A stretch of 61,069 bases of DNA from Planctomycetota bacterium (GCA_021413735.1 JAIOPV010000213.1:1-61069); one strand, 5' to 3'; positions 1 to 9,236 are shown, numbered from the stretch's first letter. A program made the numbers and translations. The notes: a model not told the origin generated them from the letters alone.

Positions 1-492
1 CGACTTCATCTGCCAACCGCCGACGACGACCAACTTGCTACCGACCGCAACGACATCGTGCGAAGACCGGCCCGCTGGAAGCGGCACATACGGCGACCAC
101 TTGCCCGACTTCGGGTCGAATACCGCCACGTCAGCAACCGAACTGAGGTCGGCTTTCTCGCTGGCCTTGTTCTTCGCTTCCATCCCGCCGACACGATAAA
201 CCTTGCCGCCAGTTGCCGCGAGGTTCAGGCCGATCAACCCCGGACCGCCAGCGAGTTCTTCCCACTTGGTGCCACCGCCTGTGGGCAACCGCATGAATGT
301 GCCGAGGCTCGTTTCGTTGGAGTAGCCGTGCGCTTTGCCCGCGTGACCACCATAGACGTAGATGAAGCCGTCGGACTCGACCGCACCGAAGCTGGTGATC
401 GCTTTCGGCAACGGCGGGTAGAACGGGCCTGGTTTCTCGGCAGTGGCAACCGTGGCTGTGAGCAGAATTAACGCAAGGGATGTGCGGAGCAT
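1..492 (-). CDS. Secreted kelch-repeat protein (C-terminus beyond window edge)
   Basis: The reverse strand is open from an ATG at 492 to the window edge, about 164 codons, so only the N-terminal part is present. It starts with a hydrophobic signal peptide (MLRTSLALILLTATVATA, predicted cleavage before EK). Kelch-like blades follow, each with a hydrophobic strand ending in a double glycine: FIYVYGGHAGK, KVYRVGGMEAKNK and KLVVVGG. Kelch repeats build beta-propellers used for binding, and here the protein is probably exported to the periplasm. The ligand is unknown. The gene runs divergently from the VWA lipoprotein, with a nested palindrome between them. Confidence 0.85.
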   Translation of the reverse strand, partial: MLRTSLALILLTATVATAEKPGPFYPPLPKAITSFGAVESDGFIYVYGGHAGKAHGYSNETSLGTFMRLPTGGGTKWEELAGGPGLIGLNLAATGGKVYRVGGMEAKNKASEKADLSSVADVAVFDPKSGKWSPYVPLPAGRSSHDVVAVGSKLVVVGGWQMKS

Positions 493-844
493 TTCGATCA
501 CTCCCGGCAGGTGGGTCGGGCTGGGCCGTTGGGCGAACCAGCAAGCATCATGATACCCGAATAGCGAAGACGAGCCACGGATGAACACAGATGAAACACG
601 GATGAAGACAAAAGCAATGAGCGAACCACAGAGGCACTGTGCCTCTGTGGTTCAATCTCTTCAGTCTTATCCGTGTTTCATCTGTGTTCATCCGTGGCTA
701 ATTCTTCTCCGTTCGATGGAACCAAGTTGGGGGTTCGTGCGTCGGAAAGCGTGGGACCGGTCGCCGGCGATTGCTCGCGGTCGCGGACCTTGCACCAATC
801 ATTCCCCCATTCGGGGAGTTGGATTCTTTCCAGGAGTCGATTTC
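493..844. other. Divergent intergenic region carrying a nested inverted repeat
   Basis: This 352-bp gap separates two divergent secreted-protein genes. About a third of it is the nested palindrome at 573-699. An open frame in the VWA frame extends back to 581, but its first part is the repeat itself, so I do not count it as coding. No clear promoter was recognised. Confidence 0.6.
573..699. repeat. Nested inverted repeat (two palindromes, one inside the other)
   Basis: The outer arms at 573-603 and 669-699 are perfect 31-bp reverse complements, starting AGCCACGGATGAACACAG. Inside lies a second perfect inverted repeat, 623-637 against 639-653, with a single-base loop and core GAACCACAGAGGCAC. 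Each arm also contains short internal repeats (ATGAACACAGATGAAACACGGAT type). From memory, similar 'ccgtgttcatctgtg' and 'cagaggcacagagg' motifs recur in environmental bacterial genomes; I could not check this. No coding function is likely. Confidence 0.85.
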
Positions 845-2794
845 ATGTCACGCACGTTTGCGTGCGGCCTCATCACGGCCGCTCTGCTCGGCATTCTCGT
901 TGGTTGTGCCCCAAAACCCGCGCCACCAGATGCACAGGGCGAAGTTGCGGTCGCTACCAAAACACCGACCGAAGACCAAGACTTGGACTGTCGCGAACTC
1001 GAAATTGAGTTGGAGCCTGCCCTGCCAGAAATCGAGAGGATCGAGAAGCAAAAAGTGGACGCGGCTGTCACCGTGGACAATCTCGGACAACCGAACGCCC
1101 CAAGCACCGACACGACCTCGCTGGCACCTCCGGGAGTGAACAACAACCCTGTCAGCAACGGACCCACCACGGGGGAAGCCATTGGCGGCACAGGTGGCAG
1201 CAATGGGCAGCGGTTCGCATCGTTCCCCGGTCGCTCGGGTGTGACAAAATCGCAACTGCTTCGCCAGGGTGGTGGAAACGACGGCCCGCGAGTGAAGCCC
1301 GGTGGCGCAGGTGCGAAGTTCGTTCCACAAGACGGACACGACGGGGCCAACGCCGAGAAGTACGGCATGTATCGCGAGAACGAGTTCAGTTCGCCACTCG
1401 TTGCGGCGCTATCGACGTTCTCCGCGGACGTGAACACGGCTTCGTACTCGAACGTGCGACGCATGCTGAATCAAGGAACGCTGCCGCCGAAAGATGCGGT
1501 GTTTCTCGCGGAGTTCGTGAACTACTTCCCCTACAAGTACGCCACGCCGAAGGGCGACGATCCCATCGAGTTCAACCTCGAAATGGGGCCGTGCCCGTGG
1601 AATCGCAAGCACCATCTCGTCCGCGTTGGAGTGCAAGCGTCGCAGATCGAAGCAGCGAAGATGCCGCCGCGAAACCTCGTGTTCCTCATCGACACATCAG
1701 GCTCCATGTCCTCCCCGAACCGGTTGCCACTCGTGAAGCAGGCGCTTGCGTTGCTCGTCGATCAACTCGGCGAGAAGGATCGCGTCAGCATCGTAACCTA
1801 CGCGGGCGATAGCCGTGTCGCACTCGGGCCAACAAAGGGTTCGCAGAAGGATGTCATCAAGGAAGTGGCGACGGGCTTGCGAGCCGAGGGCGGCACGAAC
1901 GGCGAAGGTGGTATCACGAAGGCGTATCAGTTGGCCCGCGATACGTTCATCGAAGGCGGCGTGAACCGCGTGATTCTCTGCACCGATGGCGACTTCAACG
2001 TTGGCGTCACGAATCGCGGGGATCTCGTTCGCATGATCGAGGAACAACGCCGCAGCAAGGTTTTCCTGACGATCCTCGGCTTCGGCATGGGTAACTACAA
2101 GGACGACGTGCTGAAAGATCTCGCGAACCACGGCAACGGTCACCACGCATACATCGACACGCTCGACGAAGCAAAGAAGGTGTTCGTTGAGCAAGGCGGG
2201 GCGTTAGCGTGCGTGGCGAAGGATGTGAAGTTCCAGGTCGATTTCAACCCCGCTCGCGTGGCTGCATATCGGCTGGTCGGTTACGAAAACCGCTTGCTCA
2301 AGGCCGAGGACTTCAAGAACGACGCGAAGGATGCTGGCGACATGGGCAGCGGGCATCAGGTCACGGTCTTTTACGAGATCGTTCCGGTTGGCGTGGCGAT
2401 TGACCTGCCGGGTGTGGACAAGTCGAAGTACACGATTCCCACGAAGCTCGACCCGAACGCTGCCGACGAATGGCTCACCGTGAAGATGCGTTACAAGCAA
2501 CCCGACGCCGACGTGAGCAAGGAACTGGCGAAGGTGCTGCCAGGCAAGGCACTCGGTCTCGATCTGAGTGAAGACTTCCGTTTCGCAGCGGCGGCTGCGT
2601 CGTTCGGGATGATCCTGCGAGACTCGCAGTTCCGCGGTGCGATGACCTACGCAGGCGTCTTGGAAGAAGCGCAGGGTTGCGTCGGCGCTGACCCAAACGG
2701 CCATCGTAAGGAGTTCCTGAAACTCGTGGCCAAGGCGAAGGAGTTGACCACGAAGCCGGCCGCACCAGCGGTCGTGCCCGACGTGCAGAACTGA
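845..2794 (+). CDS. VWA-domain lipoprotein, YfbK/DUF3520-like
   Basis: The 649-residue protein begins with a lipoprotein signal, with lipobox Leu18-Val-Gly-Cys21, so it should be anchored to a membrane facing the periplasm. I chose ATG 845 because the upstream in-frame extension runs through a palindromic repeat. Residues 22-180 are low-complexity, rich in Gly, Asn and Pro. A YfbK-type N-terminal segment follows (STFSADVNTASYSNVRRML, then EFVNYFPY). The von Willebrand A domain has a MIDAS motif DTSGS at 283-287 and a second acidic patch (CTDGDFNVG). The C-terminal third resembles DUF3520. VWA domains bind proteins through a metal ion; the partner is unknown. Confidence 0.9.
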   Translation: MSRTFACGLITAALLGILVGCAPKPAPPDAQGEVAVATKTPTEDQDLDCRELEIELEPALPEIERIEKQKVDAAVTVDNLGQPNAPSTDTTSLAPPGVNNNPVSNGPTTGEAIGGTGGSNGQRFASFPGRSGVTKSQLLRQGGGNDGPRVKPGGAGAKFVPQDGHDGANAEKYGMYRENEFSSPLVAALSTFSADVNTASYSNVRRMLNQGTLPPKDAVFLAEFVNYFPYKYATPKGDDPIEFNLEMGPCPWNRKHHLVRVGVQASQIEAAKMPPRNLVFLIDTSGSMSSPNRLPLVKQALALLVDQLGEKDRVSIVTYAGDSRVALGPTKGSQKDVIKEVATGLRAEGGTNGEGGITKAYQLARDTFIEGGVNRVILCTDGDFNVGVTNRGDLVRMIEEQRRSKVFLTILGFGMGNYKDDVLKDLANHGNGHHAYIDTLDEAKKVFVEQGGALACVAKDVKFQVDFNPARVAAYRLVGYENRLLKAEDFKNDAKDAGDMGSGHQVTVFYEIVPVGVAIDLPGVDKSKYTIPTKLDPNAADEWLTVKMRYKQPDADVSKELAKVLPGKALGLDLSEDFRFAAAAASFGMILRDSQFRGAMTYAGVLEEAQGCVGADPNGHRKEFLKLVAKAKELTTKPAAPAVVPDVQN

Positions 2795-2818
2795 GATTGT
2801 TTGGAGAATGTGTAGCGG

Positions 2819-2849
2819 CGGAGCCTGGGCGGGGACTGCGCAGGCTCCG
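2819..2849. terminator. Terminator-like hairpin between convergent genes
   Basis: A 9-bp stem, CGGAGCCTG at 2819-2827 with CAGGCTCCG at 2841-2849, has a 13-nt loop. It lies between two convergent genes, but no U-tract follows on either strand, so termination is inferred from position only. Confidence 0.4.
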
Positions 2850-2921
2850 TTAGTCGCCCCAACTGATGAGAACGCGGCTTGCCGAGTTCTTATTCAGTTG
2901 GGCGACCGTTACACACCTGCG

Positions 2922-5066
2922 TTATGCAACCGACACTCGCGGTTTGCGCTCTTCTGCCACATTCGCGCGGCGAATCAGCGTGTACACCATCCACGGCACA
3001 TTCCCGCTTCCAAACATCACGAAGTGCAAGTTCGCCGTCACCGGATTCTCGGCCGACCATCCAAAGTGAACCTCCGGCACCGCACCCGCCGAACCGATCT
3101 CCAGAGCGGCAGCGGCCAGGGCGTGCGGCACCGAGCAGCACCGCGTAATGTGAATCACCACTCGGCCATTCTCGCGTGCGATCCGCACCAACGGCTTCTG
3201 GTGAAACTCGCTCGGGTCCGCGATCTCGGCCTGAATCAGCATGATCGGCGTTGTGCCTGGAATGCGGTGGCGTGTTCGGGCTTCGATCTCCTTCTGCTTC
3301 AGATCGGTCTGCCCAGGCCGAATGGGAATCAGCATCGGATAGTCGGATGCCTTCAGCCGTGCCCACTCGTGTTCGGTCACCTTGTCGGCAAACACGAACC
3401 CGTCGAATCGCAGCTCCGTCGAACGCCACGTTCGGCTCATGATCGACACAACCACCGTGACGAGGATAAAGCCGCCCGCGAATGCTGCCCCGATGGGCCG
3501 TTGATAGATGACCCAAGTCAAACTCAACGCGAACACCACCAGCGCCAGGATGAACAACGGCGGCACACGGAACGCTTTCCGCCAGCCAAATCGGGCACGC
3601 TTCTGCCACACGTCCACCGCAGCGGCGAACGCACCGAAGCCGAACACCGCCAACATGCCGGTAAGATACGCCGCACGGTGAGCGTCCACATCGGCCCCGT
3701 AATAGGCGGTCACGGCGAACTTCAACGCGGTGAACAGATACACGAGGAAGCCGAACCTCACCGACCAGTGGAACTCCATTCCGAGCCGTGCGAGATACGG
3801 CGGAATCCACAGTGAAAGCGTCATGGCGAAGCTCAACCCAGCGAGGGCGAGAATCGCCACAGTGCTGACGTCGTAGATTGCTCCGAACGTGATTCCGAAT
3901 GTGTCGCCAAGGACGGTGCCGGGTTCGCCGTGAGAGAGCTTGCCGCCGTGCGCGAGATACGCGAGAGCCCGATATTTCGCCTGTCCACCCGTGGAAAGGG
4001 CACTCGGCGGAATTAGCACCGTCGTCACGAGCGTTGAACCGAGCAGATACGCCGACATCGTGAGCGCCGCCATCGTCAGCACGATGCGTGTGTTACGGAT
4101 CTGGCCTCGCGGTTTCTCGGGGTCATCCTCTGGCTTGCCACGAACTAACGGCATCGCCATCAGTGCGAGCTCGAAGCCGCTCAACCCGAGGGCCAGCGCC
4201 GGGAACAGCGGCAGGCAATGCCCCAGCATCGCACCCCAACCCGCGACGGGCTTCGCTTCCATTCCAGGCTTCCAGTTGCCGGCCCACACGTCAGCCCACC
4301 ACGCATCGACGAGTTGCGGATGCTCGATGAGATACACGGCCCCGCTGCCGATGATGAACAGCGTCATGCCGAGGTACACGAACACCGTCAGCACAGCGAG
4401 CCTGACGAAGTTTCGTGTGTAGCCCTTGAAGAACACGACACCGACAACTGTGCCGATAATCAGTACGATCAGCGTCACGACGGTTTGCCGATTCCAGGCT
4501 CCGTCGCTCAGATTCCGCATCCACTGCGGGAGTTGCTGACGCAACCCTTCGCCACTGCGGTGGGCGGAATCGAGAGCCCGTTGCCAGCCGGGATCGGGGC
4601 TGTGCGTGATGTGTTCGGCAGCGGTCGCCGCCGAGAACGTGCGGGTGAACACGAGGTCAACCGCACCGAAGGACAGCAAGACGAGCAAGAGCAGTTTGCC
4701 GAACCAGCCCGGAACGACTCGTTCGAGCAGAGCGGTTGAACCGCCGCCCTTTGGCGAACGGCCCGCGATGTACCAGTAGATCGGCAACGCGAGGAAGACT
4801 GTGACCGCTGCGACGAGAATGGTCACGAGGGGGGCGAGCTTGCCGGCGGCGCTGAACGCGATCGACGGCTGATACGCCAGCGTGCTGAGGTAGTCCAACC
4901 CGACGACGCAAAGCACCCATGGCCACGCGGCGCGGAAGGGCGTCGGAGGCGTGTCGGGCGTCGGGTTGGGCCGACTACTTGGAGGTTCGGAGCTACTACT
5001 GGGAGGCTCCGAACTACTACTTGGGGGTTCCGTCGATTCGCGAGAAGGGGTCGTGGGCGCAGGCAT
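2922..5066 (-). CDS. APC-superfamily-like membrane transporter with Pro/Ser N-terminus
   Basis: The 714-residue protein has a start supported by GGAG 8-9 bases upstream. Residues 1-45 are a disordered Pro/Ser/Glu stretch containing a repeated EPPSSSS unit, encoded by a 21-bp tandem repeat. From residue 50 there are about 12 hydrophobic helices, beginning WPWVLCVVGLDYLSTLAYQP. A soluble tail of about 150 residues follows, with LMLIQAEI-like strands. The overall layout and first helix resemble amino-acid/polyamine permeases of the APC superfamily. No substrate-binding signature is clear, so the substrate is unknown. It converges on the VWA gene. Confidence 0.7.
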   Translation of the reverse strand: MPAPTTPSRESTEPPSSSSEPPSSSSEPPSSRPNPTPDTPPTPFRAAWPWVLCVVGLDYLSTLAYQPSIAFSAAGKLAPLVTILVAAVTVFLALPIYWYIAGRSPKGGGSTALLERVVPGWFGKLLLLVLLSFGAVDLVFTRTFSAATAAEHITHSPDPGWQRALDSAHRSGEGLRQQLPQWMRNLSDGAWNRQTVVTLIVLIIGTVVGVVFFKGYTRNFVRLAVLTVFVYLGMTLFIIGSGAVYLIEHPQLVDAWWADVWAGNWKPGMEAKPVAGWGAMLGHCLPLFPALALGLSGFELALMAMPLVRGKPEDDPEKPRGQIRNTRIVLTMAALTMSAYLLGSTLVTTVLIPPSALSTGGQAKYRALAYLAHGGKLSHGEPGTVLGDTFGITFGAIYDVSTVAILALAGLSFAMTLSLWIPPYLARLGMEFHWSVRFGFLVYLFTALKFAVTAYYGADVDAHRAAYLTGMLAVFGFGAFAAAVDVWQKRARFGWRKAFRVPPLFILALVVFALSLTWVIYQRPIGAAFAGGFILVTVVVSIMSRTWRSTELRFDGFVFADKVTEHEWARLKASDYPMLIPIRPGQTDLKQKEIEARTRHRIPGTTPIMLIQAEIADPSEFHQKPLVRIARENGRVVIHITRCCSVPHALAAAALEIGSAGAVPEVHFGWSAENPVTANLHFVMFGSGNVPWMVYTLIRRANVAEERKPRVSVA
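4975..5037. repeat. Three 21-bp tandem repeats inside the permease gene
   Basis: Three consecutive imperfect 21-bp units begin CTACTTGGAGG, CTACTGGGAGG and CTACTTGGGGG. Because 21 is a multiple of three they keep the frame and encode the repeated EPPSSSS segment near the N-terminus. Length variation between strains would not break the gene. Confidence 0.85.
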
Positions 5067-5233
5067 GTGTGATTCTCCAGCCGAGCAACGGACGTCGCCG
5101 GCTGAGAACTATTTTATCTCACGTCTGCGCAGCTCATTTTTGGACTCGTTCGGGAATTTGCACAACCGATTGTCGCCAATCGGGTTCCGGTGAGCGGATT
5201 TTTCGCCAAAATCGAGCTGTTTCACAGCCGCAC

Positions 5234-5722
5234 TCAACGTTCTTTCGGCCCCTCCGCAAGCCCTTTGAAGAACGAAACAAGCCCAATGATGAACAGAACC
5301 GGTGGGTAAAAGAAGATGACGTCGGCCATCAACCCGACGACAAACCACACGACGGCGATCAGCATGGCGATGGCTCCTCCAGCCACGCCGCCGTTCAGAA
5401 GCCCGCCTTCCAAACTTTGAGACTTCTCGGTGGGATGCTCGCGTTCCTGAGCTTTTCGATTCCGTTCGCGAGCCACTTCGCCCGGATCGCTAAACCCGAA
5501 CGGTGAGTTCGGGTCATGCATCGGGGCTGGTTCCGGCTCCTCGGCAGCGGCTCCCTTCTTCCAGGGCTTCGCGGTAGGGATCGGCGCTGGGGCTGAACTT
5601 GGTGGCAGAAGATACGGAGCGGTTGGTGTCTTCCCGCAGGTCGGGCACTCGACGGCCATTCCCGCGTACTTATCAGCAACAAAGAGGGGTTGTCCGCAAC
5701 CGCATGCGAAAGTGATTGGCAT
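5234..5722 (-). CDS. Zinc-ribbon membrane protein of unknown function
   Basis: The 162-residue protein starts at ATG 5722 (MPITFACGCGQPL), which puts the metal-binding motif at the very N-terminus. Two cysteine pairs, CGC near residues 7-9 and CPTCG near 27-31, form a likely zinc ribbon. A Pro/Ala-rich linker follows, and two hydrophobic helices lie near the C-terminus (GAIAMLIAVVWFVVGLMADV and FFYPPVLFIIGLVSFF). Such ribbon-plus-helix proteins are common in planctomycetes; the role is unknown. It sits 53 bp upstream of, and on the same strand as, the end of the S46 peptidase gene. Confidence 0.75.
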   Translation of the reverse strand: MPITFACGCGQPLFVADKYAGMAVECPTCGKTPTAPYLLPPSSAPAPIPTAKPWKKGAAAEEPEPAPMHDPNSPFGFSDPGEVARERNRKAQEREHPTEKSQSLEGGLLNGGVAGGAIAMLIAVVWFVVGLMADVIFFYPPVLFIIGLVSFFKGLAEGPKER

Positions 5723-5775
5723 CGAGCGAGCCTCGAAGAAGGTTCCCAGCAACCGCGCTGGGAACCCCGTCGATA

Positions 5776-7896
5776 CTACTTCTTCTTTCCGGTCAGTTCA
5801 TCTGCCAAATCGTTCGCGTCGTAAACCTTCCGCAGCGACTCGATAATCGCACGGCTATCAACCGACACCGCACGGGCCGTTTCCGAGTCGTAGATGAAGT
5901 CGAGCACCAGCGACTGAATGTTCCCGTCGAAGATCAGACCGACCACCTGACCCTCGCGGTTCACAACCGGGCTGCCGGAGTTGCCGCCGATGATGTCGGC
6001 CGTGCAGACGAAGTTGAAAGGCGTCGCGAGGTCGAGTTTGCTCTTTCGCTCCACCCATCGCTTCGGCAACTCGAACGCACCCTTGTTGCCCTGCTCGGCG
6101 CTGCGCTTGTAAAGCCCGTCGAAGGTTGTGTACGGCGGCACTTCCTTGCCGTCTTCCTTGTAGCCCTTTACGGTGCCGAACGCGAGCCGCAGCGTAAACG
6201 TCGCATCCGGGTAAACCTTGTCGCCATCCATTGCGAACTTCGCCTTCGCCAGCGCCGAGTGCGCCTGACGCTTCGGCTCATCGACCTCGTTCTCGAAGCG
6301 CTTCCGCAGAGCCCGCGAAGCGGGATCGACGAGTTGTGCGAGTTCAATCATGGGGTCTTTCAGAACGGCCGGATCGACTGGTTTTCCGTCTTTCGCTGCG
6401 GCTGTGATCGCATCGAACAGCTTTTCACGGAACTTCGGGTCGCGGACCTTCGTGCCGCTGATGAGTTCGTAGGCCCGTTCCCGTGGCGACTTGCCAGCAA
6501 GCACTTTCTTCACGAGGTCGCTGTCCGGTCCGAGCGTGATGGCAAGGAACTGAAGCCCATCAGCGAGCTTCAGGATTTCGAGATCCTCGAAGATCGGCTC
6601 ATCGGAGAGCAGTTGCTGCTTCAACGAAGGAATGCGAGCTTCGCCGAATTCGCGGAGTCGTTCGCCGTTTGGCTTCGGCAGCTCTTCGGCAGCGCGAGCC
6701 AATGTGCGGGCGATGCCGAAGGAGTGCGAGTTGAACCCGCTACCGTTCTCAAGAACGGTCATCTCCTTGATGAGTTCGGCACGAACTTTCTCGGCCTTGC
6801 CGATCGTCTCGATGGCTCCGGCCGCCGCCTTGGTTTCCGGCGTCTCGGCCTTTGCGATGTACGCTTCGAGACGCTTCTGGTCGGCGATCTTGCGCCCCAG
6901 AAGTGCAGGGTCCATCAACCCCGCGAGACCGCCGATGCGAGCCTTTCGGCTGTTCTGGATGCTGAACAGCTCCTCTTCCGCTCGCTGCATATTCTGCTCG
7001 CTGCGAACGCCCCACGAGTTCAGCAGCACTTCGAGACGGTTCAGTCGGTTCAGCAGATACGGGTAGCCCGTGTCACGAAGATACTTGAGTTCATCGACCG
7101 TATTCGCGCGAGTCGTGCGGCCGGGGTGTCCGGAGACGAACACGAGATCGCCGGCCTTCGAGCCGTTGGGGCTCCACGTCAGGTAGTGTTCGCACTTGAT
7201 CGGCTCGCCTTTCTCGTAGACGCGGAAGAAGCACATATCGAGGTCGTAACGCGGATACTCGAAGTTGTCGGCATCGCCACCGAAGAAGGCGATTTGCTTT
7301 TCGGGAGCGAACACGATGCGGATATCGGTGTACTTCTTGAATGTGTACAGGTGGTACTGGCCACCAGCGAACAGCGTGACCACATCGGCTCGGATGTTCT
7401 TTTCGGGGTCGGCCGCCGCCTTCTCGATTTCGGCGATCTTCTTCTGGCGGGCTTTCACGGCGTCGGCTGCGGGCGTGCCTGCAGGCACAGCCTTTTCGAT
7501 CTCGTCAGTCACCACCTTGATCCCGATGAGGACGTTCAATTCCAGTCCCTTGCAGGGAATCTCTTCCTTGCGGTTCTTCGCCATGAAGCCGTCGCGCAGA
7601 TAGTTCTTCTCGGGCGTTGAAACTTTCTCAAGGTCGCCAGCGCCGACGTGGTGGTTGGTCATCACGAGACCGTCGGGCGAGACGAAACTGCCGGAACCGC
7701 CAGAGTTGAATCGGACGCTCGATAGCCTGACGTGATCGAGCCATTTAACGTCCGGCTCAAAGTTGTGTTTCTTGAGCTGTGCGTGGGGGAGGTTGTTGAA
7801 CAACCACATACCCTCGTCAGCGGGGGCGGAGTCGGTGAACATGAACAGGCCCAGCAGGGCGGCCCCAGCCGTGAAGGCGGGAAGTCGCGTGGTCAT
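5776..7896 (-). CDS. Secreted S46-family serine peptidase (dipeptidyl-peptidase 7/11 type)
   Basis: The 706-residue protein starts at ATG 7896, preceded by GGAGG. It has a signal peptide of about 26 residues (MTTRLPAFTAGAALLGLFMF, cleavage after SAPA). S46 peptidases release dipeptides from peptide N-termini with a His-Asp-Ser triad. The expected motifs are present: TNHH at 80-83 for the histidine, GDADNFEYPR for the aspartate region, and GGNSGSPVV with the nucleophile Ser642. Length matches the family, usually about 700. It probably works in the periplasm on imported peptides. The substrate-specificity residue next to the serine cannot be judged by eye. Confidence 0.92.
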   Translation of the reverse strand: MTTRLPAFTAGAALLGLFMFTDSAPADEGMWLFNNLPHAQLKKHNFEPDVKWLDHVRLSSVRFNSGGSGSFVSPDGLVMTNHHVGAGDLEKVSTPEKNYLRDGFMAKNRKEEIPCKGLELNVLIGIKVVTDEIEKAVPAGTPAADAVKARQKKIAEIEKAAADPEKNIRADVVTLFAGGQYHLYTFKKYTDIRIVFAPEKQIAFFGGDADNFEYPRYDLDMCFFRVYEKGEPIKCEHYLTWSPNGSKAGDLVFVSGHPGRTTRANTVDELKYLRDTGYPYLLNRLNRLEVLLNSWGVRSEQNMQRAEEELFSIQNSRKARIGGLAGLMDPALLGRKIADQKRLEAYIAKAETPETKAAAGAIETIGKAEKVRAELIKEMTVLENGSGFNSHSFGIARTLARAAEELPKPNGERLREFGEARIPSLKQQLLSDEPIFEDLEILKLADGLQFLAITLGPDSDLVKKVLAGKSPRERAYELISGTKVRDPKFREKLFDAITAAAKDGKPVDPAVLKDPMIELAQLVDPASRALRKRFENEVDEPKRQAHSALAKAKFAMDGDKVYPDATFTLRLAFGTVKGYKEDGKEVPPYTTFDGLYKRSAEQGNKGAFELPKRWVERKSKLDLATPFNFVCTADIIGGNSGSPVVNREGQVVGLIFDGNIQSLVLDFIYDSETARAVSVDSRAIIESLRKVYDANDLADELTGKKK

Positions 7897-7977
7897 GGGA
7901 TTCCTCCGAGGTGAGGCGGCTGGGAAGGCCGCCGACGGCGCTTCGTTATAGCCCGACGAGTGTGGTGGGAGTAGGGA

Positions 7978-8015
7978 TGCGAAGCCGCAAGCGGCCGGCC
8001 GCTTGCGGCTTCGCA
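7978..8015. repeat. Perfect 38-bp palindrome in a divergent promoter region
   Basis: The two 19-bp halves are exact reverse complements with no loop; the core is GCAAGCGGCCGGCCGCTTGC. It sits between the divergent S46 peptidase and a secreted-protein gene. A related but shorter GCCGCAAGCGGC palindrome occurs at 16812-16829, suggesting a dispersed repeat rather than a specific operator. Confidence 0.85.
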
Positions 8016-8145
8016 CGGTTCCCGTGGCGTCTCTCATCAATTTCTCCTTGGCAGTTCCGTCGCGGCACACGATGATGCACCTTCCGGGTGACTCGCTCCA
8101 ATCCCGGAAAGCTGTCTCGAAATTCGCTTCACTGAGGAACACTCA

Positions 8146-9219
8146 ATGCGTACCAAACTGCTGGCTATTGCCGCGGTGCTGGTTGCCACATCCGTCGGCC
8201 GAGCCGAGGGTGGGCTGACCAAAGGAACTCCGGAACTGAAGTCCGCAACGGCCCTCGCCTTCGGACCCAAGGGCATTCTCTTTGTCGGCGACCCCGCTGG
8301 CGCGACCGTCTTCGCGATCGACACAGGCGATGCCAAAGCTGGTGGCGACAAGCCCGTGAACGTCGAGAAGATTGACGGCAAAGTCGCGGCCGCTCTTGGC
8401 GTGACCGAAAAGGAAGTGAAGATCACCGACGTGAAGGTGAACCCAGCTTCTGGAAATGTGTACCTCGCCGTTACACGCGGCACGGGTGCAGGCACGCCGG
8501 CAATCGTCAAGGTCACACGTGAAGGCACCGCCGAACCGCTGGCGTTGAAAGACGTGATGTTTTCGAAGGTGACGCTGCCGAACCCGTTCGATCCGAAGGA
8601 CCCCAAGGGCCGCACCACGCGAGCCGACACCATCACAAGCATGGCGTTCCTCGATGGCAAGTTGTACATCGCGGGGCTGTCGAGCGAAGAATTCGCAAGC
8701 ACCCTGCGAGCAGTTGCGTATCCGTTCAAGGAAGCCGATAAGGGCACCTCAATCGAGATTTACCACGGCGCTCACGGTGCTGTCGAAACCCGCTCGCCGA
8801 TCCGCACGTTCATCCCGTACAAGATCGGCAAGGAAGACAACATCATGGCGTCGTACACCTGCACCCCGCTGGTGAAGATTCCTGTGAGTGAGTTGAAGTC
8901 CGGCGCCAAGGTGAAGGGCACGACGATTGCCGAACTCGGCAACATGAACCAACCGCTCGACATGATCGCGTACACGAAGGACGGCAAGGATTACCTGCTG
9001 TCGGCGAACAGCAAGCACGGCGTCATCAAGATTCCGACGGCTGATTTCGCGACGGCTGCTGCGATCTCTGCGAAAGTCTCTGGCCTTGCTGGTCCGAAGT
9101 ACGAATCGATCACCGAGTTGAAGGACGTGCTGCAACTCGACAAGTTCGATGACACGCGGGCGATTCTGCTCGTGAAGACCGCGTCGGGCTTCGATCTGAA
9201 GACCGTTCCGCTGCCGTGA
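8146..9219 (+). CDS. Secreted protein of unknown function, possibly beta-propeller
   Basis: The 357-residue protein has a clear signal peptide (MRTKLLAIAAVLVATSVGRA). The mature part alternates short hydrophobic strands with glycine turns, such as LAFGPKGILFVGDP, GNVYLAVTRG and DGKLYIAGLSSEEF, which suggests a beta-propeller. No catalytic motif was recognised. Base composition matches the neighbours. It is divergent from the S46 peptidase and is followed by a hairpin and another secreted protein on the same strand, so the two may be expressed together. Confidence 0.8.
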   Translation: MRTKLLAIAAVLVATSVGRAEGGLTKGTPELKSATALAFGPKGILFVGDPAGATVFAIDTGDAKAGGDKPVNVEKIDGKVAAALGVTEKEVKITDVKVNPASGNVYLAVTRGTGAGTPAIVKVTREGTAEPLALKDVMFSKVTLPNPFDPKDPKGRTTRADTITSMAFLDGKLYIAGLSSEEFASTLRAVAYPFKEADKGTSIEIYHGAHGAVETRSPIRTFIPYKIGKEDNIMASYTCTPLVKIPVSELKSGAKVKGTTIAELGNMNQPLDMIAYTKDGKDYLLSANSKHGVIKIPTADFATAAAISAKVSGLAGPKYESITELKDVLQLDKFDDTRAILLVKTASGFDLKTVPLP

Positions 9220-9236
9220 TTTTCAAAGGCTGGAAT

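Noticed and set aside
2808..3815. 335-codon forward frame opposite the permease C-terminus
   Set aside because: Arg/His-rich product typical of an antisense shadow.
5716..7620. 634-codon forward frame opposite the S46 peptidase
   Set aside because: The reverse strand carries the catalytic motifs; the forward product has no recognisable domain.
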